Below the pieces are notes generated by a model. That model was not told the origin of the DNA. It did not search any database and worked only from the letters and a program-made list of their open reading frames with translations. DNA of 64,000 bases from positions 1-64,000 of the forward strand of contig PQWQ01000038.1 in the NCBI GenBank assembly GCA_002943765.1, in the 5' to 3' direction. Origin of the DNA: Psoroptes ovis (lineage: Eukaryota; Arthropoda; Arachnida; Sarcoptiformes; Psoroptidae). Positions 1-11,930 of the stretch are shown in pieces. Each line of letters opens with the position of its first letter. The stretch's first letter is position 1. The position numbers were made by a program, and so were the translations under genes.

Positions 1-3000
1 ATAGCCTTAGATTTTTTCGATTTTTTCAAAAATTTTGACGATTAGCCTTAGATTTTTTCGATTTTTTGAAAAATTTTCAAAGGCAATAGTCTTAGATTTT
101 TTCGATTTTTGAAAAATTTTGACGATAGATAGCCTTAGATTTTTTCGATTTTTTGAAAAATTTTCAAAGGCAATAGCCTTAGATTTTTTCGATTTTTCCA
201 AAAATTTTCAAAGGCAATAGCCTTAGATTTTTTCGATTTTTGAAAAATTTAGGCAATAGCCTTAGATTTTTTCGATTTTTCCAAAAATTTTCAAAGGCAA
301 TAGCCTTAGATTTTTTCGATTTTTTGGCAAAAAATTTTCAAAGGCAATAGCCTTAGATTTTTTTCGATTATTTTTTTTGAAAAATTTTCAAAGGCAATAG
401 TCTTAGATTTTTTCGATTTTTTCAAAAATTTTGTCGATGGTTAGGCCTTAGATTTTTTCGATTTTTTGAAAAATTTTCAAAGGCAATAGCCTTAGATTTT
501 TCGATTTTTGAAAAATTTTGACCGATGGTTAGCCTTAGATTTTTTCGATTTTTCCAAAAATTTTCAAAGGCAATAGCCTTAGATTTTTTCGATCTTTTCA
601 AAAATTTTGACGATGGATAGTCTTAGATTTTTTCGATTTTTTGAAAAATTTTCAAAGGCAATAGCCTTAGATTTTTTCGATTTTTCCAAAAATTTTCAAA
701 GGCAATAGCCTTAGATTTTTTCGATCTTTTCAAAAATTTTGACGATGGATAGTCTTAGATTTTTTCGATTTTTTGAAAAATTTTCAAAGGCAATAGCCTT
801 AGATTTTTTCGATTTTTGAAAAATTTGACGATAGATAGCCTTAGATTTTTTCGATCTTTTCAAAAATTTTGACGATGGATAGCCTTAGATTTTTTCGATT
901 TTTTGAAAAATTTTCAAAGGCAATAGCCTTAGATTTTTTCGATTTTTGAAAAATTTTGTCGATGGTTAGCCTTAGATTTTTTCGATTTTTTGAAAAATTT
1001 TCAAAGGCAATAGCCTTAGATTTTTTCGATTTTTGAAAAATTTTGTCGATGGTTAGCCTTAGATTTTTTCGATTTTTTGAAAAATTTTCAAAGGCAATAG
1101 CCTTAGATTTTTTCGATTTTTTGATAAATTTTGACGATGGATAGTCTTAGATTTTTTCGATTTTTTGAAAAATTTTCAAAGGCAATAGCCTTAGATTTTT
1201 TCGATTTTTCCAAAAATTTTCAAAGGCAATAGCCTTAGATTTTTTCGATTTTTGAAAAATTTTGACGATAGATAGCCTTAGATTTTTTCGATTTTTTGAA
1301 AAATTTTCAAAGGCAATAGTCTTAGATTTTTTCGATTTTTGAAAAATTTTCAAAGGCAATAGCCTTAGATTTTTTCGATTTTTCCAAAAATTTTCAAAGG
1401 CAATAGCCTTAGATTTTTTCGATCTTTTCAAAAATTTTGACGATGGATAGCCTTAGATTTTTTCGATTTTTTGAAAAATTTTGACGATGGATAGTCTTAG
1501 ATTTTTCCGATTTTTTGAAAAATTTTCAAAGGCAATAGCCTTAGATTTTTTCGATTTTTGAAAAATTTTGACGATAGATAGCCTTAGATTTTTCCGATTT
1601 TTTGAAAAATTTTCAAAGGCAATAGTCTTAGATTTTTTCGATTTTTGAAAAATTTTGACGATAGATAGCCTTAGATTTTTTCGATTTTTCCAAAAATTTT
1701 CAAAGGCAATAGCCTTAGATTTTTTCGATTTTTGAAAAATTTTGACGATAGATAGCCTTAGATTTTTTCGATTTTTTGAAAAATTTTCAAAGGCAATAGT
1801 CTTAGATTTTTTCGATTTTTTCAAAAATTTTGTCGATGGTTAGCCTTAGATTTTTTCGATTTTTTGAAAAATTTTCAAAGGCAATAGCCTTAGATTTTTT
1901 CGATTTTTTGAAAAATTTTCAAAGGCAATAGCCTTAGATTTTTTCGATTTTTTGATAAATTTTGACGATGGTTAGCCTTAGATTTTTTCGATTTTTTGAA
2001 AAATTTTCAAAGGCAATAGCCTTAGATTTTTTCGATTTTTCCAAAAATTTTCAAAGGCAATAGCCTTAGATTTTTTCGATTTTTGAAAAATTTTGACGAT
2101 AGATAGCCTTAGATTTTTTCGATTTTTCCAAAAATTTTCAAAGGCAATAGCCTTAGATTTTTTCGATTTTTGAAAAATTTTGACGATAGATAGCCTTAGA
2201 TTTTTTCGATTTTTCCAAAAATTTTGTCGATGGTTAGCCTTAGATTTTTTCGATTTTTCCAAAAATTTTCAAAGGCAATAGCCTTAGATTTTTTCGATTT
2301 TTCCAAAAATTTTCAAAGGCAATAGCCTTAGATTTTTTCGATCTTTTCAAAAATTTTGACGATGGATAGCCTTAGATTTTTTCGATTTTTTCAAAAATTT
2401 TCGAAGGCAATAGTCTTAGATTTTTTCGATTTTTTGAAAAATTTTCAAAGGCAATAGTCTTAAATTTTTTCGATTTTTTCAAAAATTTTCGAAGGCAATA
2501 GTCTTAGATTTTTTCAAAAATTTTGACGATAGATAGCCTTAGATTTTTTCGATTTTTTGAAAAATTTTCAAAGGCAATAGTCTTAGATTTTTTCGATTTT
2601 TTGAAAAATTTTCAAAGGCAATAGCCTTAGATTTTTTCGATTTTTGAAAAATTTTGACGATAGATAGCCTTAGATTTTTTCGATTTTTTGAAAAATTTTC
2701 AAAGGCAATAGCCTTAGATTTTTTCGATTTTTTGATAAATTTTGACGATGGATAGTCTTAGATTTTTTCGATTTTTTGAAAAATTTTCAAAGGCAATAGC
2801 CTTAGATTTTTTCGAATTTTGAAAAATTTTGACGATAGATAGCCTTAGATTTTTTCGATTTTTTGAAAAATTTTCAAAGGCAATAGTCTTAGATTTTTTC
2901 GATTTTTTCAAAAATTTTCAAAGGCAATAGCCTTAGATTTTTTCGATTTTTCCAAAAATTTTCAAAGGCAATAGCCTTAGATTTTTTCGATCTTTTCAAA

Positions 3001-3660
3001 AATTTTGACGATGGATAGCCTTAGATTTTTTCGATTTTTCCAAAAATTTTGACGATGGTTAGCCTTAGATTTTTTCGATTTTTTCAAAAATTTTCAAAGG
3101 CAATAGTCTTAGATTTTTTCGATTTTTTCAAAAATTTTGACGATGGATAGCCTTAGATTTTTTCGATTTTTTCAAAAATTTTCAAAGGCAATAGTCTTAG
3201 ATTTTTTCGATTTTTTCAAAAATTTTGACGATGGATAGCCTTAGATTTTTTCGATTTTTTCAAAAATTTTCAAAGGCAATAGCCTTAGATTTTTTCGATT
3301 TTTCCAAAAATTTTCAAAGGCAATAGCCTTAGATTTTTTCGATCTTTTCAAAAATTTTGACGATGGATAGCCTTAGATTTTTTCGATTTTTCCAAAAATT
3401 TTGACGATGGTTAGCCTTAGATTTTTTCGATTTTTTCAAAAATTTTCAAAGGCAATAGTCTTAGATTTTTTCGATTTTTTCAAAAATTTTGACGATGGAT
3501 AGCCTTAGATTTTTTCGATTTTTTCAAAAATTTTCAAAGGCAATAGTCTTAGATTTTTTCGATTTTTTCAAAAATTTTGACGATGGATAGCCTTAGATTT
3601 TTTCGATTTTTTCAAAAATTTTCAAAGGCAATAATCTCAGATTTTTTCGATTTTTTGAAA
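1..3660. repeat. 43-44 bp tandem satellite array
   Basis: About 80 head-to-tail units fill the first 3.66 kb. Each unit starts ATAGCCTTAGATTTTTTCG, continues as a T-run/A-run that can fold back (GATTTTTTGAAAAATTTT), and ends in one of two tails: CAAAGGCA or GACGATGG/GTCGATGG. The tails often alternate, so a dimer of about 87 bp is the higher-order unit over much of the array. Units differ by a few substitutions and by 1-2 bp T-run changes; TTAG/CTTAG variants (AGTCTTAG, AGCCTTAG) recur. The array runs off the left edge and stops 20 bp from the stop codon of the next gene. Short minus-strand ORFs through it exist only because the period is near a multiple of three. Confidence 0.97.
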
Positions 3661-3668
3661 AATTTCTT

Positions 3669-3674
3669 TTTATT
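3669..3674 (-). terminator. Polyadenylation signal of the mucin-like gene
   Basis: AATAAA on the minus strand, 6 bp past the TGA stop (3682-3680). Cleavage 10-30 nt further on would fall inside the first satellite unit, so the 3' end of the mRNA probably contains satellite sequence. Confidence 0.6.
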
Positions 3675-3679
3675 GGAAT

Positions 3680-5870
3680 TCAACAATAAACATTCAATAA
3701 TTTTACTTTGAAATCGCTGCGGTTGTTTTCATTTCCAAAGCTTGAATTTCTTAAAAAATCACAATTCACTGGTGTATTATCCAATCGCACTATGAATTCA
3801 TTAATTCGTTGCTTTCTATTTTCAGCAAATTTGATCAAATTTTCTACGCAATTCGGATCAAAATTGTTGTTGTTTGATAAATTGATTAAAACTCTATCAT
3901 AATTTTTATTTGAATCACTATCCATCAAAGTCAGCCATTTCATTTGATCATTATGATTGAAAACCATTTTTCTCATGTTATTTGTCAATTTCATAGTAAT
4001 ATTATCTTTCAAATCTGTTTTTATAATTGAAACGTATTGCAGTTGATTTGATGGACTTATGTTGATGAGTGAATTTAAACCTCTCACATTTTTGATGATT
4101 AATTGTTGCAGATATTTCAATTTTTCCAATTTTTCTATGTGATCGATATGACGAACATTGATTATGATTAATGAAATTATTTGTTCATTCAAATCTTTTA
4201 AATTAAGATTCAAATTCAAATTGTTTTTTATGATAATTCGTTTCAATCCATTTATGCTCAATACAGATGGATGAATCATGGTGAAATCACAATTTTGAAT
4301 TGTTAATTGATCAATCTCTATTTTTGAATTATTTATCATGTTCAAGGTGTCGACATTAAATTGATTTTCAATTATGAAATCAGAAAATTTATATTTTTCT
4401 GTTATAAACAATCGATTGAAATTAGGGCATTTTATAACTTTGGAACTTTGATAGCATAAGCACGATGATCCCAAATCGTTTAAATCCGGACAATCGTTGA
4501 TGAATGGCTGGACTGTTGGTTTTTTCTGAGTTGTTGTTGTAGTCTCTTCAGTAGTTGTGGTTGTTTCATCTGGTGTTGTTGCGGTCGTTGGACTGGGAGT
4601 TGTTGTTGTTGGACTTGGAGTTGTTGTTGTTGGACTGGGAGTTGTTGTTGTTGGACTTGGAGTTGTTGTGGAATTGGGAGTCGTTGTTGTAGTTGGGCTT
4701 GGAGTTGTTGTGGTAGTTGGGCTTGGAGTTGTTGTGGTTGTTGGACTGGGAGTTGTTGTTGGACTGGGAGTTGTTGTTGTTGGACTTGGAGTTGTTGTTG
4801 GACTGGGAGTCGTTGTGGTAGTTGGGCTTGGAGTTGTTGTGGTTGTTGGACTGGGAGTTGTTGTTGTTGGGCTTGGAGTTGTTGTGGTTGTTGGACTGGG
4901 AGTTGTTGTTGTTGGACTTGGAGTTGTTGTGGAATTGGGAGTCGTTGTTGTAGTTGGGCTTGGAGTTGTTGTGGTTGTTGGACTGGGAGTTGTTGTTGGA
5001 CTGGGAGTTGTTGTTGTTGGACTTGGAGTTGTTGTTGGACTGGGAGTCGTTGTGGTAGTTGGGCTTGGAGTTGTTGTGGTAGTTGGGCTTGGAGTTGTTG
5101 TTGGACTGGGAGTTGTTGTTGTTGGACTTGGAGTTGTTGTTGGACTGGGAGTCGTTGTGGTAGTTGGGCTTGGAGTTGTTGTGGTAGTTGGGCTTGGAGT
5201 TGTTGTTGGACTGGGAGTTGTTGTTGTTGGACTTGGAGTTGTTGTTGGACTGGGAGTTGTTGTTGTTGGACTTGGAGTTGTTGTTGGACTGGGAGTTGTT
5301 GTTGTTGGACTTGGAGTTGTTGTTGGACTGGGAGTCGTTGTGGTAGTTGGGCTTGGAGTTGTTGTGGTAGTTGGGCTTGGAGTTGTTGTTGGACTGGGAG
5401 TTGTTGTTGTTGGACTTGGAGTTGTTGTTGGACTGGGAGTCGTTGTGGTAGTTGGGCTTGGAGTTGTTGTGGTATTTGGGCTTGGAGTTGTTATTATTTC
5501 TTTTGGTATTAATTTTTTTAATTCATCGATTTCATGCGAAATGTGTTTTTTAATGCGATAAATTTCGGATTTTTCATTTTTCGGATTTTGGATTTTAGGT
5601 AAATTTTTTTCTATATCATCGATTAATTCTTCAATTCTCTCAATTTTCCATGAATCTTCTTTAGGGAAAATTTTCAAATACTCCTTGGCATCTTCAAGAG
5701 TTTTTTCGACTTCATTTTTCCACCCATCATCATCGGATAAGATTTGGATGGATGAAACTAGAAATTAGAGAAACCAAAGTTAAAGTAAATCCAGTCAACA
5801 TATTAAAATACATACCAAAATGAATGAATAATATTATTAAACACGCCAATTGTTTATATTTCAAAAACAT
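3680..5870 (-). CDS. Secreted mucin-like protein with C-terminal LRR-type region
   Basis: Two exons, 5870-5816 and 5757-3680, 58 bp intron (GT-AG), 710 codons. The first exon gives the start MFLKYKQLACLIILFIHF, a clear signal peptide, and splices in frame to VSSIQILSDDDGW; without it the reading frame has no ATG near its start. Residues about 25-115 are charged and probably helical. About 350 residues of TTTPSP/TTTTTPSP repeats follow, a typical O-glycosylated mucin stretch, with a few PNS variants. The C-terminal 270 residues begin with a cysteine cluster (CPDLNDLGSSCLC, then C) like an LRR N-cap and continue with I/L/N-rich repeats resembling degenerate leucine-rich repeats. No membrane anchor is visible. 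I infer a cuticle, gut-lining or secreted matrix role; the exact family is not recognised. A minus-strand AATAAA lies just after the TGA stop, at the satellite edge. Confidence 0.82.
4567..5500 (-). repeat. Coding minisatellite (Thr/Pro/Ser repeat)
   Basis: Degenerate tandem repeats of 15-21 bp, GTTGTTGTTGGACTTGGA-like on the plus strand, alternating GGACTGGG and GGACTTGG. They encode the TTTPSP array of the mucin-like protein. Longer blocks of several units recur almost exactly, which suggests recent unequal crossing-over or slippage. The strand is strongly G/T biased, so the complementary frame also reads open as a meaningless V/G-rich ORF. Confidence 0.95.
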
Positions 5871-6289
5871 TATGTTACCTTATTAAAAATACGAATTAAA
5901 ATGATTGATTTTTGATATATTAATAGATCGATTGATTGATAATTGATTGATAATGAAGAGATATTTAAAATATGAAAATCAATTCCATACGACTTAAAAG
6001 GGCGTTTTTGCATTCAAAAATGATAATTGGATTTATTTTGAATTTTAAAAAATCATTATTTTCAATTATTTTAGATTAATCTACAATAATAATTACAAAC
6101 AATAGCAGTCAAACAATATCATTTGATGAACAATAGATTCATAATTTCCTAATAATTAATTCTTTACATTATGACAATTACAATATGGAAATGTTTAAAT
6201 GTGTCATTTTACAAAATGGAATCAAAACGATTCTTTTGATATGAACAATCACAGTAGAATTGAAACATTAATGTCACATTTATAATCCA
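5871..6289. other. Intergenic, AT-rich
   Basis: Holds the 5' flank of the mucin-like gene and the 3' flank of the RIPOR-like gene, both on the minus strand. I see no ORF, RNA gene or repeat element. A plus-strand TTTATT near 6032 could be the RIPOR polyadenylation signal. Confidence 0.6.
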
Positions 6290-9200
6290 TTAAAGGCATC
6301 CATTATTTTCATCAAAATTATCTCCATTATTAGTGGTATAAGAGGTTTGAAACATTGTTAAATCACAATCCGATAATGTATCGAAATCATTTGAATCATT
6401 AGAAATTATCGTTTCATAATTTTTGAATGAGTCTGAAAATCGTTGGCCAGGGGCTTTATTCATTGAATTTTTGCATGATAATTTTTTGATTGACTGTTGG
6501 TACGGCAGTTGTTGTTGGCCAGATATGCAACTCAAAAATTTCAACACATTTTTTGCTTCATTACGAACACAAATATCTGAATCTTCCATTGAAATATACA
6601 ATAAATAATCCATTTCTTTGCCATAAAAAATTTCATTGAATCGATGTTCGTTTGATGAATTGATTCGTTGTATTAAACGTATTAAATGCATGATGCCATA
6701 ACAAGATGCTTGACGTGTTGCAGTGCATGATGATTCTAAACCGATCAAAATATGTTCACGAATCTGTCAACAAAAAAATGAAAAAATCCAATTAATTCAA
6801 TGATTGATTCAGTAAGTTTAAAATAAAACCTCAAATCTTGATAGCTGCCATTGAGTGATAAGCAATTGATTAATCAGTCGACATAATTCACGATAACGAT
6901 CAAATTTTTTCAAATCACTGATTGAGGAACGTGAACGATTTGATTCATAATTCACAGACAGACAATCATGGTTTTTTCGCATTATGGAATTATGCATAGA
7001 ACGGTGTTCAAAAAGTATATTGATTACCAATAATGTCAGATCAGGCGGTAACCATTGACAATTTGCATTGAATTGTTTGAATAATATTCGTTCAACATTT
7101 GACAATGGCCATTTACGAACACGTATTTTAGATAATAAACGATTCATATTCAATGCAATATGGAAAAATTCGGTCAAATTCAGTGCTTTACGATCGTTGA
7201 TAACATTATTATTCCTTTTACTCGTTGAAATATAATTATCAAATAAATGTAATTCAAAAAAAGCACGTATCATGAATAAGGTGATTGAACAGTCTTCATA
7301 GTTCAGCAAATGTTCGGAATGATTGTTATTATAAGATTCAAAGCATACATTTCCACATGATATTATTGTGGCTGTTAGCCATTTGGCTGATTGAATAAAT
7401 AAATCATCCGAATCATCATAATCAAACGACGATTCATCAGTCAAGATCGTATCGCGCATCATTGATAAAATTATTCTATAAAATTGATCAAATGTGAAAA
7501 TCATTTTGAGATCGGAATCGCTGCAATATTTCATGATCTCTAAAACACGTTCATCTTCGCCTAAAATTTTCGGAAATATTAAAATTGAATTAATGAAAAT
7601 ATATTCGAGAAATTGACAAAATAAATTTACCAAACGACTTTTGCTTGATCAAATTGAAACAATCAGGATTTTCATCAGCATTCATAAATTTATAAATCGT
7701 TAGTAAAATCATATAAATTTGATCCATTGCAAATGTATCGGATTGTAGTTGAGAAAAAGCACATTTTTCTTTCGATTTCAATATCCATGTGCCTACATTA
7801 CTTAAATGTTTAATCGCTGATTCAGTATGTATGGCTAATATACGATCAAATTTAATAATCATTTCGTTGAAATTGATGCCAGCATTTTTTGCACACCAAT
7901 CATTATCATTATTCATTTCTTCAGGATTACATAAAACAATTGTATCATAATTATTTTTCGAATCATTATCAAAATCATCAGATGATGAATCAACAAGAAA
8001 TTCAAATGCTTCTTCAATAAATTGACTAGTTCGTCGACAACCTCGATGATCGACAATATTTTTTTCATCATCAGAGCATCTAGCATCATTATCTATGTTT
8101 GAGATTAGAACCATTTTGTGCATCAATCTTTCATACAAAGTAATCAATCGTTTAATTGCTTGTGACATTAATGTAATTTCAATCGATAAACCATAATGAT
8201 CTTGCAGTGATAATTCTAAAGTGTTCAACTTTTCCATAGTAGATTCTAATAATTGATCATATGGACAAGATCTTGATGATGATGATGAGGTTAGCCTCAA
8301 TGAAAAACGATCAGAATTTTCAACATTAACATTATCATTGTCGTGAGCATCAAAATTATCAAAATTTTTACAATTATTTCGGCTATTTTTTGGCAATGTA
8401 CATGAGTTATATGCTAAATCAGTTGTGGATACAAATGTAGGCAATGATAACAGTGATCTGGCTAAATTTTTATTAATACCGAACGAAGATGACCGTAATG
8501 GTTGTGGCTCTAATTGTTCACTACATTTTCTTCTCGATATTGAATTGAATGGTTTTTCATAATTCATAAGCCATGAACGTTGACGTATTAAACGGCCAGG
8601 TGACGGTAATGATGGTGATTTCAATAATCTACGATTAACCAAGTCTTTTTTGAACATGAAAAAATTCAAAAAATTATTATCATCACAATTAGGATTCCAG
8701 CGACAATTTAGCCGTAATTTTAGTGAACCACTTGGATTACAATCAATCAATAGTGGGCATTTTTCACATACAGATCGCAATAAATCAGACAAAGAAATTA
8801 ATGTTGTACCAATTTCGACATGTTTTGATGGCCAAACGGTCAACGATCGTAATAGGCGAGGTTTGATTTCACTAATTTTACAAACAATATGAGTTTGAAG
8901 TGAAGCTTGAAATTTGAACGAGTTCCGATCAAAATCCCATTTCCTTTGTAATTGTCTACCCATGATTTTGACTCTTAAAATAAATTTTTGTTGTTGCTGC
9001 TGCTGGTGACCATAACGAAATTCAATTTCATAATAATCATTTGGACAGATACGTGCCCAACCTTCAATATTTTCGATGATTATTTCAAACGTACCGATCA
9101 TTGATCGTAAATTCATTGCTAATGATTGTAACATTTGTTCATTCGTACGCCATTCATGATAACAATTTTTACGAAATCTATTGCTACCGTTCGGTGATAA

Positions 9201-10587
9201 TCTGGTCATTTTAATCAAAGCTTCTTGACATTTTCGGCTGTGTAAATATTTTTCACGAATTTTAGCAATTTTTTCCAATTGTATGCATAGTGAATCATAC
9301 AATTTCGATTGTTCATCATTACTTTCATCGCATGATGATGGTTTTGTATCAGATGATTTCGGCTGAATGCCATCATTGTAAACGGATAATGATTGAAAAT
9401 TTTCAATTTTATTCGCATCGTCGTTAATGCTATGAACATGATCAGCGGCCAAATTATCCATTTTTTCTCGATTATTTTCATCCATTGATCGACGATTCAA
9501 CAAAGTATTGCTGGATTGCTGTTGATGATTCAAATGTTTCCATTGTCGCTGTTGAACAATGTGCAAACATTGTCTATTGTATATAAGAAAAATGTTCAAA
9601 ATAAATAATCAATTGTCAATTTTTTGCCACTAAATAAGGATTTATGGATCAACAAAAAAACAGGAAATCATAAACTTACAATAAATTTTGTTCATAGAAC
9701 TGGATGAAATTTCCAATTTTTTCCCATTGTGATCCAATTGTTTTAATCGACGAATGTTGTTCAATCACTGGTGATGGTGATGGTGATGGCGATGATATTG
9801 AACGATGAAAATCCGTAGACATTTTATTTGATTGTGGTGATGATGATGATGATAATTGTTTTACAATGACATAATTTGATGAATTATGATGATCATTGAT
9901 ACAAACATTTTCTGAAATCATCGCTGATCTATGAAATAAATGAATAGCAGATGGCATAGAAATTGATTTCGATGATGAAGAACTTGATTGTGTTGAACAA
10001 CCACTGGTTGTTGTAGAGCTTTTACCAGTACTGCCATGAATCGAATTATTATTTTCGATAATCGGAAACGTTTTTTTCGATTTTATCAATGTCATCATAT
10101 CGGATGATGTATGATTATCAGGGTCTTCATAAACGGTATTATAGTTGATTGATTTCGGATATGTTTTCATAGTGATCAATGATGGTATTGATGATGATGA
10201 TGATAAAGATGAATTTCGGTCTATACGATGACAATAATCTTCACAATTATTATCATGATTACAAGCTCTATGATAGATATGTTCTCGATGTTCGACTGAT
10301 TTGCGATCGAAATCACCATGACATTTTGATGGCATTATAAAATCACAATTCTCATTTCGTTCATCATCATCATCATCATTTTTTCTATGATCATTATCAC
10401 AATTTAATACTGTAGAATTATTTAAAGAATAATGATTAACGGTATTACTGATATTTGATTTGTTTATAACAAATTCCGTTACAATAACACGATCGATCGT
10501 CGATGTTTGTTGTTGATGATGATGATGATTATACGTTTTTGTTGATCGATGTATTTGGCTATGATTGTTCATTTTCATATTTTCCAT
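6290..10587 (-). CDS. RIPOR/FAM65 family protein (Rho-interacting cell polarity regulator)
   Basis: Four exons, 10587-9680, 9573-7631, 7560-6830 and 6763-6290, with introns of 106, 70 and 66 bp; 1,351 residues. All junctions are GT-AG and in frame, and a TGA lies in frame upstream of the ATG. Residues 1-300 are low complexity (His, Ser, Asn, Asp runs). About residues 385-625 match the RIPOR N-terminal region: a helical stretch LEKIAKIREKYLHSR, then WARICPNDYYEIEFRYG (family pattern A-R-L/I-C-P-x-D-x-Y-E-I...YG) and a beta-rich segment ending SGSLKLRLNCRWNP. A Ser-rich linker follows. The last about 250 residues are helical and ARM-like (TRQASCYGIMHLIRLIQRI), as in the C terminus of vertebrate RIPORs. 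Vertebrate members bind RhoA and control cell polarity and migration. The assignment rests on motif recognition, without an alignment. Confidence 0.75.
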
Positions 10588-11651
10588 TATTTCTTGGCTT
10601 ATTTTGATTCATTTAAATTACTCTTTCTATATGAAAAAATGAAAATTTTTAAAATTTTGAAATCGAAAATGTATGCATTTAAACTTTGTCAGAGAATAAT
10701 ACTTACATTATTGTTGTTATTATTGTTGAACTATCTAACAATAAATCGATTGTTGTCGATTATTGTCAAATGTAAATGAGAATGGATAAAAACACACGAA
10801 AATGCTGATGTTTTTCGACCGATTGCGCTTTTTATGGTCTAAAATTTACCAAAAAAAAACACATAAACAAGTGACACATAAATACAAATGTTGTTTTTCA
10901 AATATTTTTGGTGCGTTTTTCTTTGTCATAGATTTTTAATATTTTCGATTCGATTCAATTTAAAAATTCATTTTTTTTATATGATTTCAATTTCATGTAT
11001 TGTCATGCTTTGATGATCAAGAGAAATTTTTTTTTGTTTTTTTGAAAATGCCAAAACCTTTAGGTTGTCCGAAAAGTTTTTGCCGATTTTTTTTGATCAT
11101 TTTCTACGATATAACCGGTAAAAACTTTGCGTACAACCTAATAAATGACAGAAATGACAAATAAATGTGAAACATACATACATACATACATGTATATAAT
11201 AGATATGTCAACAGACATAAAACAGCTGGCTCAAAATTAATTTTTTCCAAAAAAAAAAAAAAAAATCAAAATTGATTCAAATTTCGAATTATTTTTGGAT
11301 TTCGTAATATTTTGTATTAATAATTATTGATTGGTTTCAATTTTCGATATTAATTTTCATTTGAAAATTAACAATTTAAATTTTTTTCATGTCAGCTTTA
11401 CATTTGAACAAACATATATATGAAATCGTACGCATAAAATTTTACGATTCAAAACAAAGAGATTGGTCCATATATTTCAATATATTGATGTCTTAAAAGT
11501 AATGCGCAATGACACATTATCGATCGATAGTGGTCGACCACTATCATTCAATTCTTCTAACCACCACTTGTTGGTGGTAACTTATTTTTTTGAATATTTT
11601 GATCACTTGAGGTCAGTAAGGTCAACATTTGAGCCAACAAAAAAATAAGAC
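10588..11651. other. Intergenic between lipase 3' end and RIPOR-like 5' end
   Basis: Contains one hairpin MITE (11060-11142), a short CATA run near 11176-11196 and otherwise AT-rich sequence. No convincing gene. The plus-strand ORF at 11463-11648 has no recognisable content. Confidence 0.6.
11060..11142 (+). mobile_element. Hairpin MITE, type A (copy 1)
   Basis: TTTAGGTTGTCCGAAAAG to CAACCTAATA. Arms differ at two places (right arm TTTGCGTACAACC), so this is a worn copy. Confidence 0.85.
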
Positions 11652-11930
11652 TAGCTTGGTGACCTTTGAATTTTTTGAAAATTAATTAATTTACAATCAA
11701 AGTGAACATTTTCATGGAAAAATTATTTATTTCATTTAAAAAATTTGATTCTTTTAATAATAAACGATGAAAAATATCATCACAAATTAGCATAGCTTGG
11801 TGACCTTTGAATTTTTTGAAAATTAATTAATTTACAATCAAAGTGAACATTTTCATGGAAAAATTATTTATTTCATTTAAAAAATTTGATTCTTTTAATA
11901 ATAAACGATGAAAAATATCATCACAAATTA
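11652..11930. repeat. Exact 138 bp tandem duplication (period 141)
   Basis: 11652-11789 and 11793-11930 are identical base for base, separated by GCA. Each copy starts TAGCTTGGTGACCTTTG and ends CATCACAAATTA. The end of the second copy is the TAA stop codon of the lipase gene on the minus strand, so the duplicated unit is the start of that gene's 3' UTR, including AATAAA. Confidence 0.97.
11867..11872 (-). terminator. Polyadenylation signal of the lipase gene (duplicated)
   Basis: AATAAA on the minus strand 55 bp past the TAA stop. The tandem duplication supplies a second copy at 11726-11731. Confidence 0.5.

Noticed and set aside
7..2911. Minus-strand ORFs encoding K/S/N/F-rich repeats in the satellite
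   Set aside because: They exist only because unit pairs are close to a multiple of three; they start and stop with random unit-length changes and have no splice or promoter context.
4557..5561. Plus-strand 334-codon V/G/L-rich ORF
   Set aside because: It is the complement of the Thr/Pro/Ser coding array; its composition is forced by the repeat.
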